Shown piece by piece: positions 48,755 to 61,805 of a stretch of DNA of 64,000 nucleotides. The position numbers and the translations under genes are program-made. Positions within the stretch are counted from its first letter, which is position 1; each line of letters starts with the position of its first letter. Under the pieces are notes generated by a model. The model had not been told where the DNA came from. It saw only the letters and a list, made by a program, of their open reading frames with translations, and made no database searches. The stretch comes from Eleginops maclovinus (taxonomy: Eukaryota; Chordata; Actinopteri; Perciformes; Eleginopidae). The stretch spans positions 33,350,358 to 33,414,357 of the forward strand of contig NC_086352.1 in the NCBI RefSeq assembly GCF_036324505.1, given 5' to 3'.

Positions 48755-49413
48755 CAGTGTTGGGAGTCACGCGCTACAAAGTAAAGCGTGACTGATCGGA
48801 TTAAATGTGTCTGTAATGCAGCAGTGTAATGCCTTAATGTTGATAAGAGCAGTAATTACATTACAGTTAGTAAGCACAGATGTACTCGTTACTTTAAGGT
48901 ATTCGATTATCTGCATAACGTGACGCCAGCAAATAAATCAAACGTCCCTTTCGCTACACTCGCCAGATCATGGGTGAGGAGACGGAGCAGTAGGCCTAAT
49001 GTCAGAGTCTCATAGCAGAGATAAACTTGTCTCAGTGTACATCATGGAGGAAATGTTGCTCATTTCCACGGTGGAATCGGCATCTTTCCGACACATATTG
49101 AGCAAGACACAGGTAACGGGGGGCTGGCCGCCATCAGACAGGAACACTTTTCAAGCTACCTAAACTGAAGAAAACATGGCTGATGTTCAAAGAGCAGAAA
49201 CAGGTCTGTGTGCAGTACTGTCCTGATTGGATTAAGGATTTGTGCTGATCTGGGCATAAATGAGGTTTAACTAGATTATTATTTTTCATTTGACCTATGG
49301 TGCATCTCAGGTGATGATAGGGTAATCCAGAAGTAACGTAACTCATTACTTTGAGCAGTTAGCAACTAAGTAGTGTAATGCATTACTTTATTTGAGTAAC
49401 TATCCAAACACTG
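48755..49413. mobile_element. 659-bp non-autonomous hAT element
   Basis: The left end CAGTGTTGGGAGTCACGCG and reversed right end CAGTGTTTGGATAGTTACTC are hAT-like. Flanks are 8-mers GTGCCTCC (48747-48754) and GTGCCTAC (49414-49421), differing at one base. Internal ATTACATTACAG and GTAACGTAACTCATTACTTT motifs fit a known abundant fish family. No transposase. Confidence 0.8.
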
Positions 49414-49421
49414 GTGCCTAC

Positions 49422-50560
49422 GCAATGCAGAGAAAGGAATTTCATTTTAAAAAGTATGAGGTTCCACCATGGCAGTCTCTGCAGAAACTCTAGCACTTCA
49501 CAAATTGACTCAAACAATGTAATTATCCTGTCCTCACAACACAGTATTTCGAGCTCACAATGAGGTAAAACATGACAAAAATATACTGTAAACAGTGAAA
49601 TAGAACCAACAATTGAAGAAAATGGTGTATCATTAACCAGATACAGCTTCTCTGTCCTGTGTAATCTCTGTAGTCAGACAAAATGTGATTAAAAGGACGA
49701 GCCTAAAAATAATGTCGGCTGGGGATGTCTTTGCAAGGAAGTGTGGGGGAGAGCGCTGTTACCTTCAGAGTTCATATACGGAGGAAACGGCAGACTTCTC
49801 TAGCAGAGGAAGGGAGGGGCTGACTGCAGAATAAAAGGCCTGGATCAGTGGGAAAAAATGGAGAGAGGGACTACAAACAAAGACCACCCACTCCTGTGAC
49901 ACTGTATGTGTGGAAAGTAAAATGTTAACTAAGATAATAAATCAAGTGAGAAGTACGGACATGTTCTCATTTTCTTCTATACAATCATACTTCTTTGAGC
50001 AACCAGAGGAGTCGCCCCCTGCTGGCCATTGGAAAGAATGAAAATGTAAGTTTTCAGCAATCTAAATGATGTGGTTTACTCACTACTTTCCAAACAAATG
50101 GATTTAGTCACCATTTATTATACTTTTGCTCTCCATGTGGTGGGGAATTATCAATCATTCAACCGGATAAACGGGCCTTTGATTATACTCTGTGAGCTGT
50201 GTTAGAGGATGTTTTAATATAGATTTGCTATTATCAAACGCAGCCCCCATTCACTTACAGAAGGGTTTTAAGGGTAATGTAGCTAAAATACACAGAAGTT
50301 ATACAGACCATGAATTATGTGAAAGAAAACCGCCTCACGGTAAAGGAATATGCAATAGCTTTTAATGTGTTCCCTTTTTCTGTCTCGTATGAATTGATTC
50401 CCTCATGTCAGCTAGCGCACTGTGCTATTGTTGCTCCCTACACTCACCGGGCAGTAATGTAGCACCACCCTGATAATGTGGTGTTTACAGCCTGTTCTGC
50501 CCGCACCAAGTGTCCAAAGAGAATCACTTTATCCTGCTTCAATCTGAGGGTTCATGGAGC
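49422..50560. other. Intergenic, one possible repeat fragment
   Basis: About 50008-50060 (GGAGTCGCCCCCTGCTGGCC) resembles a recurrent fish repeat. Nothing else recognised. Confidence 0.4.
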
Positions 50561-50562
50561 TA

Positions 50563-52166
50563 CAGTGGGGCAAACAAGTATTTAGTCAGCCACCAATTGT
50601 GCAAGTTCTCCCATTTAAAAAGATGAGAGATGCCTGTAATTTTCATCATAGGTACACTTCAACTATGAGAGACAGAATGAGAAAAAAAAATCCAGGAAAT
50701 CACATTGTCTGATTTTTAAAGAATTTATTGGTAAATTCCTTGGTAAAATAAGTATTTGGTCACCTACAAACAAGCAAGATTTCTGGCTCTCACAGACCTG
50801 TAACTTCTTCTTTAAGAGGCTCCTCTGTCCTCCACTCGTTACCTGTATTAATGGCACCTTTTTGAACTCGTTATCAGTATAAAAGACACCTGTCCACAAC
50901 CTCAAACAGTCATACTCCAAACTCCACTATGGCCAAGACCAAAGAGCTGTCAAAGGAGACCAGAGACAAAATTGTAGACCTGCACCAGGCTGGGAAAACT
51001 GAATCTGCAATATGTAAGCAGCTTGGTGTGAAGAAATCAACTGTGGGAGCAATTATTAGAAAATGGAAGACATACAAGACCACTGCTAATCTCCCTCGAT
51101 CTGGGGCTCCACGCAAGATCTCACCCCGTGGGGTCAAAATGATCACAAGAACGGTGAGCAAAAATCCCAGAACCACACGGGGGGATCTAGTGAATGACCT
51201 GCAGAGAGCTGGGACCAAAGTAACAGAGGCTACCATCAGTAACACACTATACCGCCAGGGACTTAAATCCTGCAGTTCCAGACGTGTCCCCCTGCTTAAG
51301 CCAGTACATGTCCAGGCCCGTCTGCAGTTTGCTAGAGGGCATTTGGATGATCCAGAAGAGGATTGGGAGAATGTCATATGGTCAGATGAAACCAAAATAG
51401 AACTTTTTGGTAAAAACTCAACTCGTCGTGTTTGGAGGAGAAAGAATGCAGAGTTGCATCCAAAGAACACCATACCTACTGTGAAGCATGGGGGTGGAAA
51501 CATCATGCTTTGGGGCTGTTTTTCTGCAAAGGGACCAGGACGACTGATCCGTGTAAAGGAAAGAATGAATGGGGCCATGTATCGTGAGATTTTGGGTGAA
51601 AACCTCCTTCCATCAGCAAGGGCACTGAAGATGAAGCGTGGCTGGGTCTTTCAGCATGACAATGATCCCAAACACACCGCCAGGGCAACGAAGGAGTGGC
51701 TTCGTAAGAAGCATTTCAAGGTCCTGGAGTGGCCTAGCCAGTCTCCAGATCTCAACCCCATAGAAAATCTTTGGAGGGAGTTGAAAGTCCGTGTTGCCCA
51801 GCGACAGCCCCAAAACATCACTGCTGTAGAGGAGATCTGCATGGAGGAATGGGCCAAAATACCAGCAACAGTGTGTGAAAACCTTGTGAAGACTTACAGA
51901 AAACGTTTGACCTCTATCATTGCCAACAAAGGGTATATAACAAAGTATTGAGATGAACTTTTGTTATTGACCAAATACTTATTTTCCACAATAATTTGAA
52001 ATAAATTCATTAAAAATCAGACAATGTGATTTTCTGGATTTCTTTTTCTCATTTTGTCTCTCATAGTTGAGGTATACCTATGATAAAAATTACAGGCCTC
52101 TCTCATCTTTTTAAATGGGAGAACTTGCACAATTGGTGGCTGACTAAATACTTTTTTGCCCCACTG
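50563..52166 (+). mobile_element. Tc1-like element, copy 2, structurally complete
   Basis: TA flanks at 50561-50562 and 52167-52168. Inverted repeats of about 200 bp (50563-50762 and 51968-52166) begin CAGTGGGGCAAACAAGTATT and, reversed, CAGTGGGGCAAAAAAGTATT. Each ends with an internal AATAAGTATTTGGTCA direct repeat. 1604 bp containing one intact transposase gene. Same family and orientation as 23906-25507. Confidence 0.96.
50929..51951 (+). CDS. Tc1-family transposase, intact, 340 residues
   Basis: Cut-and-paste transposase of the DD34E type. It starts [20 protein letters not shown] with paired helix-turn-helix domains ([40 protein letters not shown]) and a basic linker between. The catalytic core has D153 in IWSDETK, D244 in [10 protein letters not shown] and E279 in NPIENLW. 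Those positions and the 340-residue length are the same as in Sleeping Beauty. A Gly-rich loop ([19 protein letters not shown]) precedes the second Asp. It ends [10 protein letters not shown]. There is no internal stop, and both arms are complete, so this copy may be recently active or still competent. Confidence 0.96.
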   Translation: MAKTKELSKETRDKIVDLHQAGKTESAICKQLGVKKSTVGAIIRKWKTYKTTANLPRSGAPRKISPRGVKMITRTVSKNPRTTRGDLVNDLQRAGTKVTEATISNTLYRQGLKSCSSRRVPLLKPVHVQARLQFARGHLDDPEEDWENVIWSDETKIELFGKNSTRRVWRRKNAELHPKNTIPTVKHGGGNIMLWGCFSAKGPGRLIRVKERMNGAMYREILGENLLPSARALKMKRGWVFQHDNDPKHTARATKEWLRKKHFKVLEWPSQSPDLNPIENLWRELKVRVAQRQPQNITAVEEICMEEWAKIPATVCENLVKTYRKRLTSIIANKGYITKY

Positions 52167-52168
52167 TA

Positions 52169-54100
52169 TGTACTTAATATTGATAATAAATATGGGCTTT
52201 GATAATAATAGACTTATTACAGCACCTTTGTACACACGGTAGTTTCACATTCGTGGGCAGAAACTTAGTACATGGCAACAATTCGAAAAGTGCATTACTT
52301 CAAAAGAGTGCTGACTGTGGGTGTTTTCATTTAATGCTACTTTACAATTTTTATGGAATTGTACCTTTATACTTACCAAACTTTATACTGAATTCATGTC
52401 AGCTACAGTAACAATGTTACAGATTGCTGTTCAGTTTATTAAAAAAACAAACAAACATGGTAGTAGATTAAATGACTGAACATGTATTCACAGAGACCAC
52501 TTTTGTGTTTTCTATTACATGTCTGACCTTTTTATAAGCTTATCTTCAGTAAAAAGCATATTCTGCTCCTTATTTTCATTTGTGGAGGCTGTAACACTTG
52601 CATTGAGTGTCTCCTACGTTGCAAGACGACCAACAGTAACTGGAAAGTACCGAAAGTGGAGGTAAGCTGAGGCAACAAAAGTCCAGTTCTCCCCCACATT
52701 GTCTCATCCATTTTAGCCACAGAGCAGCAATTGGATGTGCCCCCCCCACCCCAAACCTCATAAACCCAGCCTCACACTGAGCATTCCTGACCTCAGTCAC
52801 ACATACCAGCAACAAACCAAAGACGTGATCATGTCCACTGAGGCTCAGACTGATGCCAAGAGAATACTGTACTTCAGTGGATATTACCTCAGAGGGGGCA
52901 TCAGTCTTGAATGTGTCCTGAAAGTATCTGTGTTTCTTTCCTCAGTCAATTATAAATGGTTTGTAATTGATCAGAAAGCATGTACAGGATACGAGGAGGA
53001 TTAGACCCACAACCTCTGAGGTTTGAGTAAGAACACAAACACATGTAAGATGTTTCCTTTGAATGAATTCTGACTTTAACAAAGTCTGAATTGATATGCC
53101 ACAAAGTTTTGATTCATTGCAGATTTCTTTTTTTTAAGTGAATTTTAATACATGACGGTTCGGATGCTGCAGAGATGGACCTTCACTGCCTTCCTGTGGC
53201 AGTTTGCTGATCCTACAATCAAAGATGTTTCACAGGGTTGTCTTTAAGATTAAATATCATCGTAAAGATCCCAGAGCCTTTATAGTGTTGGAAGGATCAT
53301 GAAGACACGCTGTTAGACAATATTTTTACTTTAAACTACACTCAAAGTATTTCCATAAACGTTTGAATACACAGATAAGATTGAGATGCACAGTAAGTAA
53401 ACATGGCAAAAGGAAGAATTCTCTCAGTCTGCATCTAATGATAAGTGATCAGAAGATCAGTAGGAAGTGTAGTTGTAAAGCTGAAAGAGCCAAATATCAA
53501 TAATAATAAAAATAGCTTTATTTATATGATATCAGTGAATAAAAAGTTATACCATTAAAGTTTCATAATGTTTAAATATGCAATTGAGGCATTATCAACC
53601 CTTGTTTCTGGCGATTTTAGATGAAATCTAGACACAAATAGACAGTCAGTAAAATTATTTAAATGTGTTTTGTTGATGTTTTCTTTCAACTAGTCTAACA
53701 ATTAGTTATGAGATTTTAAAAAGCCAAACATGTTCCAAATAGACCAGTGCATTAAAAGATCACTTCACTCATGAGACTTCTGTTCACACAAGGAGAGATG
53801 AGTGGTGAAACACATTTTTAATTCATTCACAGAAATGGACTCCAATGAGATCATGTTTTCTAACAATAAAATATTCATCAGGACACATAAAAAAACCCTA
53901 AGAACAGCAGATAAATAATGTGATATAACTCTCAAAGTGCAGGAGTTTGGTAGCAAATCTCCCTGACAAAAGATCACATGGCACCAGATAACAGCACCCG
54001 GCTCTTCTATAGGCTACTGACTGTTCCCATGGAAACCATCATTTTACGCATCGCAATAACCAAAAAGCATCAGTTTAAATTACTACTTAGGTTTTCTATA
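52169..54100. other. Intergenic, nothing recognised
   Basis: No gene found; the open frames present lack family motifs. Confidence 0.5.
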
Positions 54101-54255
54101 CACTGTAAGCAATTGCTGTTAATTTACAGCCAATTTTCTACACTAATCTACTGTATTCATGTAATACAGTTTTGTACTGTAGTTAGCAATGCATTGTGGG
54201 CTGGCCAATGTGAAGAATCAGCACAGACACCCTGAACAGTGTGCTAATGTTTTAA

Positions 54256-54421
54256 ATGACAGTACACAACAAGTATTTTTTGGAAATTGGCCGTAATATT
54301 GGGGCTGAGAAACGTAATTCCGAGCAGCTTTTCCAGAGAACGCATTTCGGAGGAGATGTGCGGATCAACAAGAAGTCCTACATCATCTGCATCGATCGGG
54401 TTGTGCATCTACAAATTCAAA
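54256..54421 (+). CDS. Possible 5' exon of the element's gene
   Basis: Open frame from ATG encoding LEIGRNIGAEKRNSEQLF, then QRTHFGGDVRINKKSYIICI, followed by DRVVHLQIQ and a possible donor CAAAG|gttatt. It lies between the left terminal motifs and the hAT insertion. It looks more protein-like than its surroundings but I recognise no domain, and no acceptor join was demonstrated. Confidence 0.3.
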
Positions 54422-55120
54422 GGTTATTAAAAACGTATTTTTGTTGTCAGTAGGCTACATTATTCATTCTATTATCACCACAAATAATGTTTGAAATGTA
54501 ACTGATAATCAGCCAGCCTGCTGTCTAAAGTTAGCTAGTGAGTGTGTGATTTTAAAATGTCCCTTATGAGGCTTCTTTGAATAGCTCACACATTTATATT
54601 TACGTGCACTTCACAGTCGCCGTGTTTTATCAAATGCTTACCGTTTTGGATCATCTGTGAATTTTCATAAGATTAGTTGGCTGTAACGTTAGCGGTTGTT
54701 GCTGGCTAAATTACTAGCTGATATCCAGTGTTGTGCCAGTTCACAGCTTTTCTGAACTAGTTCAAGTTCAGTTCATACATGCTCAAAGTGAACAGTTCAC
54801 GTTCAAAGTTCACAATTTTAATTCTGAACTAGTTCAAAGTTCAGTTCATTTCACTTTTTTCGTGAGATATTCAAATAAATACTTTTTTTCACACTACGAG
54901 CTAGAAATCACTATACGTTCTTTGAAACTGTTCATTGTAGACATTTGCTCATAACACTGCTATTGTTGGTTTCTTAACAGGTGCTGAAACTTGTAGCAAT
55001 ACAGACAAGATAGACCAGTTCTATACTTAGTGCAATGAAATCTACTAGCATTCAATTAAATAAAGAATATATAATATGAAATATGAATATATTATTTGAT
55101 ATATATGATATTATATATAC

Positions 55121-55378
55121 CTATGTGTGTGTATGAAATGAGCAAAACTCTTGAATTGCATTCACACTGGATGGACGTTTTAATTCAATGTGCCGTTTCA
55201 AATTCGAGAAGGACGTTGTCGATGTCCTAACTTGTTTTTGCTGCGCAGGTGGACACATCTTACACAGGAAGGAAAGAGTTTTGCCGTCGGGGTCTTGGTT
55301 TGCAAGAGTGTAAAATTGTTTTAAATGTTCGTGAGGAGAATCGGAGTCCGTCTCCGTGCCATCACTTCCACTAGCCAT
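55121..55378 (-). pseudogene. BED zinc-finger exon of a hAT transposase
   Basis: Minus-strand frame from ATG: MASGSDGTETDSDSPHEHLK, then LSFLCKMCPPAQQKQVRTST and SFSNLKRHIELKRPSS. CxxC followed by HxxxxxR/H spacing fits a BED finger at about residues 38-70. It then runs into low-complexity sequence with no transposase core. Remnant only. Confidence 0.7.
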
Positions 55379-55404
55379 CTTGTTTTGTTTTTTTTTAAAT
55401 CGCA

Positions 55405-55639
<235 letters not shown>

Positions 55640-56487
55640 AGCCTCCAGCCCTCCGCGCTCTCGGCGTTGCTATGCCTAAGCCGCTCTGCTGCAATTCATC
55701 ATGGGTAACGTCGTGCGGAAGCCAGTACGTTTCAACTATTCAACTCAACTATTCTCAGGCGGACACTACGTTGCCCGCAATGCATTGCGCATACAGTGCC
55801 AAAACTATTTCTGCGTTGATACATGATTTAAGCGGCACCTACAGGAGGGAGGAACTTTCTCTCTCGTTGCGTTTCAAAAGAGAAAACAGATGTCACACAG
55901 TTTTCAATGGAAAACAAATGCCAACGTTCATTTACAGTGATGTCTGCCGTTCATGACACATAATGTGAACTAATTCACGTTCAAGTTCTTTATTGAAAAA
56001 TGTGTTGCGTTCAGTTCAACGTTCACGAAAAAATGAGCGTGTTCAATGAACGCGTTCTTTTGAACTCGTTCACGCACAACACTGCTGATATCTTCCCCCT
56101 TGTTAATAGCTGCAAATGCGACGAAAAAACACGAAACAATTTTGATGGTTGGAATGGTGTTGGGATAAGTAGAAAGGTGGTTTTGAGAGGAGAGCAAGTT
56201 GATTTTATCGCGTAGTGTTTATTGATTACATAGCCAACTTGGTTTATTCGGAATTTCAGCATGGAGATTGATACATGTGGTACAGAATAGCAGCCAGTAA
56301 TTAATTATACTGGACTTCTTGTTGACATATTTTAGCCTAATTAACATTAATGCATAATATGTTTCATTATGCTTTTGGTTAATGTCAACGCAAATTTTGA
56401 ATGTTGATGAAACGCAATTGACAATCTGGACTAAAACTCTGGCAATTGTGTAGGCTCCTTAATGTTTGTCCTGCATTGGCAGCAAAC

Positions 56488-58829
56488 ATGTTCCCCTGTC
56501 AGGTTTGTAGCCATAACTGTGCCACGATAGTGGCTTATATAAGGCACATGAAAATACACCTAATTTAACTTTTAAGTGTGTTTTGCCAGATTGCAGTCGG
56601 ACTTTTCAAAAATGTTCTTCTTTTAAGTGTCACACTTACAGACATGACCAATGTGTGGTTATTCCTAAATTGTGTGATGTAGTTGAATTAACATGTCATG
56701 TTGACTTCTGCAGTGCAAGGTGTGAGAACCTGAAGGCCTTTTACTCTCATTTGAAAATACACATCAGAGAGGGGAAAACAGTTGCTTGTCCTCATAGGCA
56801 CTGTGACAAGAGCTTTACAGTTGTATCCACATTCACTTCACACATGAGTAGGAAACATAGAAATGGTGCTGAGGAAAATCTGGTTGATGAAGTTGTGAAT
56901 CCGGACATCTCCCTTGAGAGTGAACAAGAGCAGTCTGATATGCAGATTGATCCTCCCAGTGATGTAGGTGATGAGCAATCCGAGGTTGAAGCAGAAAATG
57001 CTGATGAATCCCAGTTTTTGAAAAATGTAGCCCTGTTTTATTTGAAATTGCAAGCAAAGTTGTTGCTTCCGTCGTCTGTCATTCAGACAATTATTGATGA
57101 TTTTCAGGAAATTCATGATATACGCCAGTCACATTTGCTTTTCAAACTGAAAGAGAAATTGGTTACACTTGGGGTTTCAGAAGCCGACACAAGCAATGTG
57201 ATCAATGTCCTGAAAAACGTGGATCTCTTTAGGGCCTGCAACACTCAGTCATTGAAAACTGACCAGAAAAGAAAAACAGTTTCCAAGAACAGCTTCAATT
57301 ATGTTGAGCCAGTTCAGATCCTTCTAGGTCAGAATGAAGCAGGCAAAGAGTGTTTTGCTCAATATGTTCCTATTAAACAATCAATTGAATCTCTCTTTCA
57401 TTGTGAGTCAGTGTGGGAACAATATAAGCAAGTACACTCCAGTATTGGTTCTAAGGATATTCTTCGGGATGTGTGGGATGGCAGAAGTATTGCAGATAAT
57501 GTGTTCTTCCAAACAGAGAGCTCATCATTTAGCTTGATCCTGTATCAGGATGCGTTTGAAGTGGTAAACCCGCTAGGATCGGGAAAAAAAAAACACAAGA
57601 TACTTGCAGTGTATCTCACTCTTGCAGATTTATTGCCGCACAATAGATCGAGCACTGATCACATGCAACTTGTTCTTCTCTGTAGAGAACAGGACTATAA
57701 GTATTTTGGTCAAGACATGGTTATGGGCTCCCTCGTTAATGACCTTAAAGATCTTGAGCTCAATGGCATTACCCTGTCTGATGGAAAGGTCTACACGGGA
57801 AATTTGTGTGCCATTGCAGGGGACAACTTAGGCTCACATAACATAGGAGGCTTCGTTGAAAATTTCAGCAGGAGTACAAACTTCTGCAGATATTGTGAGA
57901 TCAACAGAGAAGCATTGATTGCAGATCCTCTTATCCAGGGCAATAACTGCACAAAGCAGTCATATAGTGATCATGTTCAGAGGAGCACTGAAGGACAATC
58001 ATCCTCTAGTGGAGGTGTTAAATTTGACTCAGTGTTTAATACACTCACATACTTCCATGTGTGTCAGCCAGGGTTACCTCCATGTCTTGGCCATGATCTT
58101 TTTGAAGGCATTGTATCCTCTGATCTGGCATTATATATTAACCATCTAGTTAGGGTGGATAAAAAGTTCAGCTATGTTGAGTTGAATCGGCGAATAGATC
58201 AGTTCAAGTATTTTGGTAGGGATGCTAACAATAAACCTTGTGAGGTAAATCCAGAGGGTGTAAAACTTGGATGACATGCTGTGCAAAATTGGTGTTTCCT
58301 AAGAATGTTGCCTGTCTTGATTGGAGACAAAATAGAAAATCCAGGTGACAACAAAATATGGCAGTTGGTTTTACAACTGAGAGAAGTTGTGGAACTCATT
58401 TGTGCACCAGCCATTTCACTTGGCCAGGCCACACAGTGTTCCTCAGGCGACTACAATGATGCCATCAGAGAGGTAGTTGCACATCATAATTTGATAGCAA
58501 ATGAAGTGACTGTGAAGGGTACAAAATACAAAAAGAACATGTTCATTACGATTGATGATGATGATGATGATGATGAGGGGCTTGTAATCGGAAAAATCAA
58601 AGTGGTCCTTGATCATAAGGATTCAGCAGTATATTTTATTGCTCAACAGTATCATGCCATGCGTATTCCTCACATGGGTGTCTATCGAATTACACTGTTG
58701 CAGAGAAGCTACTGTTGTGTTAATCAGGAGAATCTGCTAGATTACTACCCCTTGCCTGAGTACACTGTCCATGGCACATCAATGATCATTCTTCACCATT
58801 CTATCCCTTTATTCCAGATTAATGGCTAA
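56488..58829 (+). pseudogene. C2H2 zinc-finger / TNP2-like transposase gene, two lesions
   Basis: Starts at ATG 56488 with MFPCQVCSHNCATIVAYIRH, a C2H2 finger. A frameshift near 56565 separates this from the main frame (56583 onward). That frame has three more C2H2 fingers (PDCSRTF...CHTYRH; CHVDFCSARC...HLKIH; CPHRHCDKSF...HMSRKH), an acidic linker, and a large core. Core motifs: LYQDAFEVVNPLGSGKKKHK (D at 57549), CAIAGDNLGSHNIGGF (D at 57822), NFCRYCEIN, and PPCLGHDLFEGIVSSDLALY (E at 58113). The frame has a TGA at 58272-58274 where family members appear to have Gly before HAVQNW. It then continues unbroken to the TAA at 58827-58829, including a DDDDDDDDE run from a GAT repeat (58554-58578). 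The HD(L)FEG motif recalls TNP2-type En/Spm transposases; that and the three acidic residues as a DDE triad are my inference. Confidence 0.65.
58805..58829 (+). promoter_or_regulatory. Splice acceptor inside the upstream ORF, at the ORF overlap
   Basis: TATCCCTTTATTCCAG is a good acceptor ending at 58818. It is followed at once by ATTAATGGCTAA, where the SAM-gene ATG (58822) overlaps the transposase-like TAA (58827). This suggests alternative transcripts from a shared unit. Confidence 0.5.
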
Positions 58830-61805
58830 TTTGAGTGAAGAAATCAAGGAGATAATAAGCAAAACTTTGCCAAATCTCCCTGAAGAGACCCATTGGCAAA
58901 TACTTGCTAAACTTCAGAGCTCTGGCTTGGAGTCAAAAGACGATTTGAAATATGTACAGCAGGAAGACATTGCTGACCTGTTACCTGTGATTCAGTGCCG
59001 AAAACTCCTGGATGCATTTAAATTAGGTAATGCATGTTTAATTCAGCGTGGCATTTAAGTAGGGATGCACTATACTGCAAGTACCTGGTGTCGGGCAAAT
59101 CAGTACTAACATAGGGTACAGGTATAGAGAAATGTTAGATAATTAACCCAGAAACAGTCTGATACCAGGAGCCACCTGTAACATAACAGTAACCATACTG
59201 AGTTTATTTTGTGCATTTTTCTTCATATTTGATCATATTGTTGTTGCTTATTGTTGTTACTTTTAATAGATAGGATCAGTACTTGGTGTTGGATAACACT
59301 TACACATCAGTTACTACAAAAATGCTCTCACTCTGTCTTTATCACTGTTAGTAAAAATACATTTGCAAACCATGTCAAGCTTTTCAGACATCCCTAGTAT
59401 AAGATAACTAAATGTTTTTTAAACAAATGCCAATCCACGTTTTGCCAAATGTCTGCATTGACACGGTTATAGCTTTTTAGCGATGTAGCCTAAATCTTTC
59501 TTTGTTTATTTTGTCTTTTGAGAGACGGAGATAGTTACGTTGGATCTGCAAGTTATTCCAACCTCCTCACCACTGAGTAGTGCTTCGTCAGTCTCTGAGT
59601 CTCGATCGACATCATCCGGCACTCCTAATTCTAGTCCATCACGGCTGTTATTTTCAAGCCAGGCAGGAATCAGCGATTCAAGCAACAGACCTTCCACATC
59701 TCAAGTACTGAAAACATGGCCGGAAACATTCCAGGTCCCTTGGGAACAAATGCCACAAGAAATACATTCTGCAATTGTAAACAGCAAGAGACCTAAACCA
59801 ATGGAGCGACGCCAGATGGTACGAGTACTCGTAGATGCAATGAGGAGGTATGAGGCTAACCCCACTCGCTCACAGTGCCTCACTGTGATTCAAAATATCA
59901 TCAGGCAGTACCCAAAGAGTTTTGCTGATATGACCGCAGACGAGTCACTTTTGGGTGGCGGTTATACATCACTTTTGATTCAAGTGAAAAACCGCATTGA
60001 AAATGTGAACCGTAACGGAAACTATGCACACCACCGAGCCTCTAGATCCAGTTCTAAACTCAAGAGGGGGCCAACCGACACTTATGGATGTACAAGATTT
60101 CAGCCAGAGCTCCCTCCACAAGTAACTATTGAGACTTTGGAGCAGAACCGCCAAAGACTGGTGGAGATTTACAGACCGGAGGGTGCAGGTGGAGTTGAAA
60201 GAGCAGAGGTCCAAAATGGAATGGAGCTGACATTCTGCCTACAACGTCGTCATATAAATGAACTTCCACCACCTGACATTGAAGATATGAAAAGCAAATG
60301 GCCTTTTCTTTTCACTCAAAGGTGCATATATGCACATTTTGAGTTGCTCACAGATGTCAATGTGCTTCGTAGCTTGGAACAAAGCATGGCGGAATGTGGG
60401 AGAGTCATCACAAAATACTTCAGGGAAAAACCTACCAACTGAGATGTCAAAGATGTCCTCTCTAATTGTGAAGATAAGGAGATGGCACTTTGTGTTGTTC
60501 AGCTGCTCATGGCACACTTTGGAGTGGACCTAACAGGGCTTGTCCTTCTTACAAATGTAAGTTTATATTATCTTTCTTGCCCTGTGTTTTACATTTTGAA
60601 TGCCATATCTATTTATTCACAGCAATTGACTGATGATACTTCAGCCCACTTCTTTTACCTCTAGGTTACTGTCACCAAGTGATTTTGGATTATTGACATG
60701 TTTGTTTATTTTCCTCCTTAAAAATCATATTATGTCTCCCGTCTTTGTCTGTTCTCTACAGGTGTCTGCCACCGCAGCTGACGTTGAGACAACCCTCACT
60801 CTACCTGCCAGTCCTCGTCTGATACTGCTTGGTATGCATTTCATTGATAGACATATTATGTATCAGATTGGCCATTGTTCTTTGAGTTTACAGATGTACA
60901 CGCAAGGTGAGATACATTCTGATGTTGCTAATACTTTAACTTTCAGCTGGAACCGGGCAAGTCACTACTGGATGGATGGATGATCACCCTTGAGGGCCGT
61001 GTCATACCTGAGGGCATCACATCAACCTTTTTGACGGGACTTGCAGCTGTCTTTGCGATCTACTATATATTCAACCTTCAGTATCAGGAAGAGGCAGCCT
61101 GTACTCTGGAATTCATTCAGAGGTAACACTCCTTTCATTTCCTTGTAATTATTATGTTTTTTTATTGTATTTTATTATTTATGTTTTTGTTATGAATAGC
61201 AGAACATGGGGACAAGTAACAAAAACATTTCAACCCTCAACACGAAAAAAACATGAACCATGCACACGAGAATACAACATATATTGAGTAATTCTTCTGC
61301 TTGATGCTCTTGTCCGAACTCTCTATATCTGAAACATATTTTCTTTTAGTTATGTCTATTGCTATGCAGTGGAGCCGATTCCCATACCAAGTCGCCAATA
61401 AGCTTGAATAGAGGCGTAATATGTGAACCGTCTCCAGTTCGTAGTAATACACTGGCAATTTTCAACAAATGAAATAGTTCCAAGATATAGAAGGGTCTGA
61501 TAGAAATAAATACCTCATTATGTCAGTACCGGATGGCAACTCATATCACCTTATGGAATAAAACCCAAACTACCCCTTTAAGACAACATGTTCCTAATAG
61601 TTTTCCATTCATTCTCTGATCTTAAAATGTTTGTGATTTCAGGCGCTTCATTGGTATCAACCCAGAGAGAGGAACAAAGGCCATCCGGGGCAAGGTTGTC
61701 TCCAAGAAGACGGGTGTGATCCTCCAGAAGAAGTCGGCCACAGTCAACACACACGTCTCCACACTACTGAAGAACCTCATTGACTTTGAGTGGGACTTCA
61801 TATAG
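58822..61805 (+). pseudogene. SAM-domain protein gene (SAMD3-like family), multi-exon, damaged
   Basis: Exon a (58822-59026) encodes a SAM-like fold: MANLSEEIKEIISKTLPNLP, ETHWQILAKLQSSGLESKDD, LKYVQQEDIADLLPVIQCRK. It joins in phase at 59523 to an exon running to 60556 (ETEIVTLDLQVIP; Ser-rich linker; TFQVPWEQMPQEIHSAI; RRQMVRVLVDAMRRYEANPT; GGYTSLLIQVKNRIEN; MELTFCLQRRHINELPPPDI). A TGA at 60440 interrupts that exon. Further exons are 60762-60831 (ADVETTLTLPASPRLILL), 60947-61122 (GWMITLEGRVIPEGITSTFL, YYIFNLQYQEEAACTLEFIQ) and 61643-61805 (RRFIGINPERGTKAIRGKVV to LIDFEWDFI, TAG). The 60831/60947 join is out of phase by one base, so another lesion or an alternative site is likely. This architecture is that of the multicopy fish proteins annotated as sterile alpha motif domain-containing protein 3-like. 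Confidence 0.65.

Noticed and set aside
58822..61805. SAM-domain gene as an ordinary host SAMD3 gene
   Set aside because: In-frame stop, an out-of-phase join and placement within TACTGT-bounded DNA next to a transposase-like gene argue for a mobile-element gene copy, though the assignment remains open.
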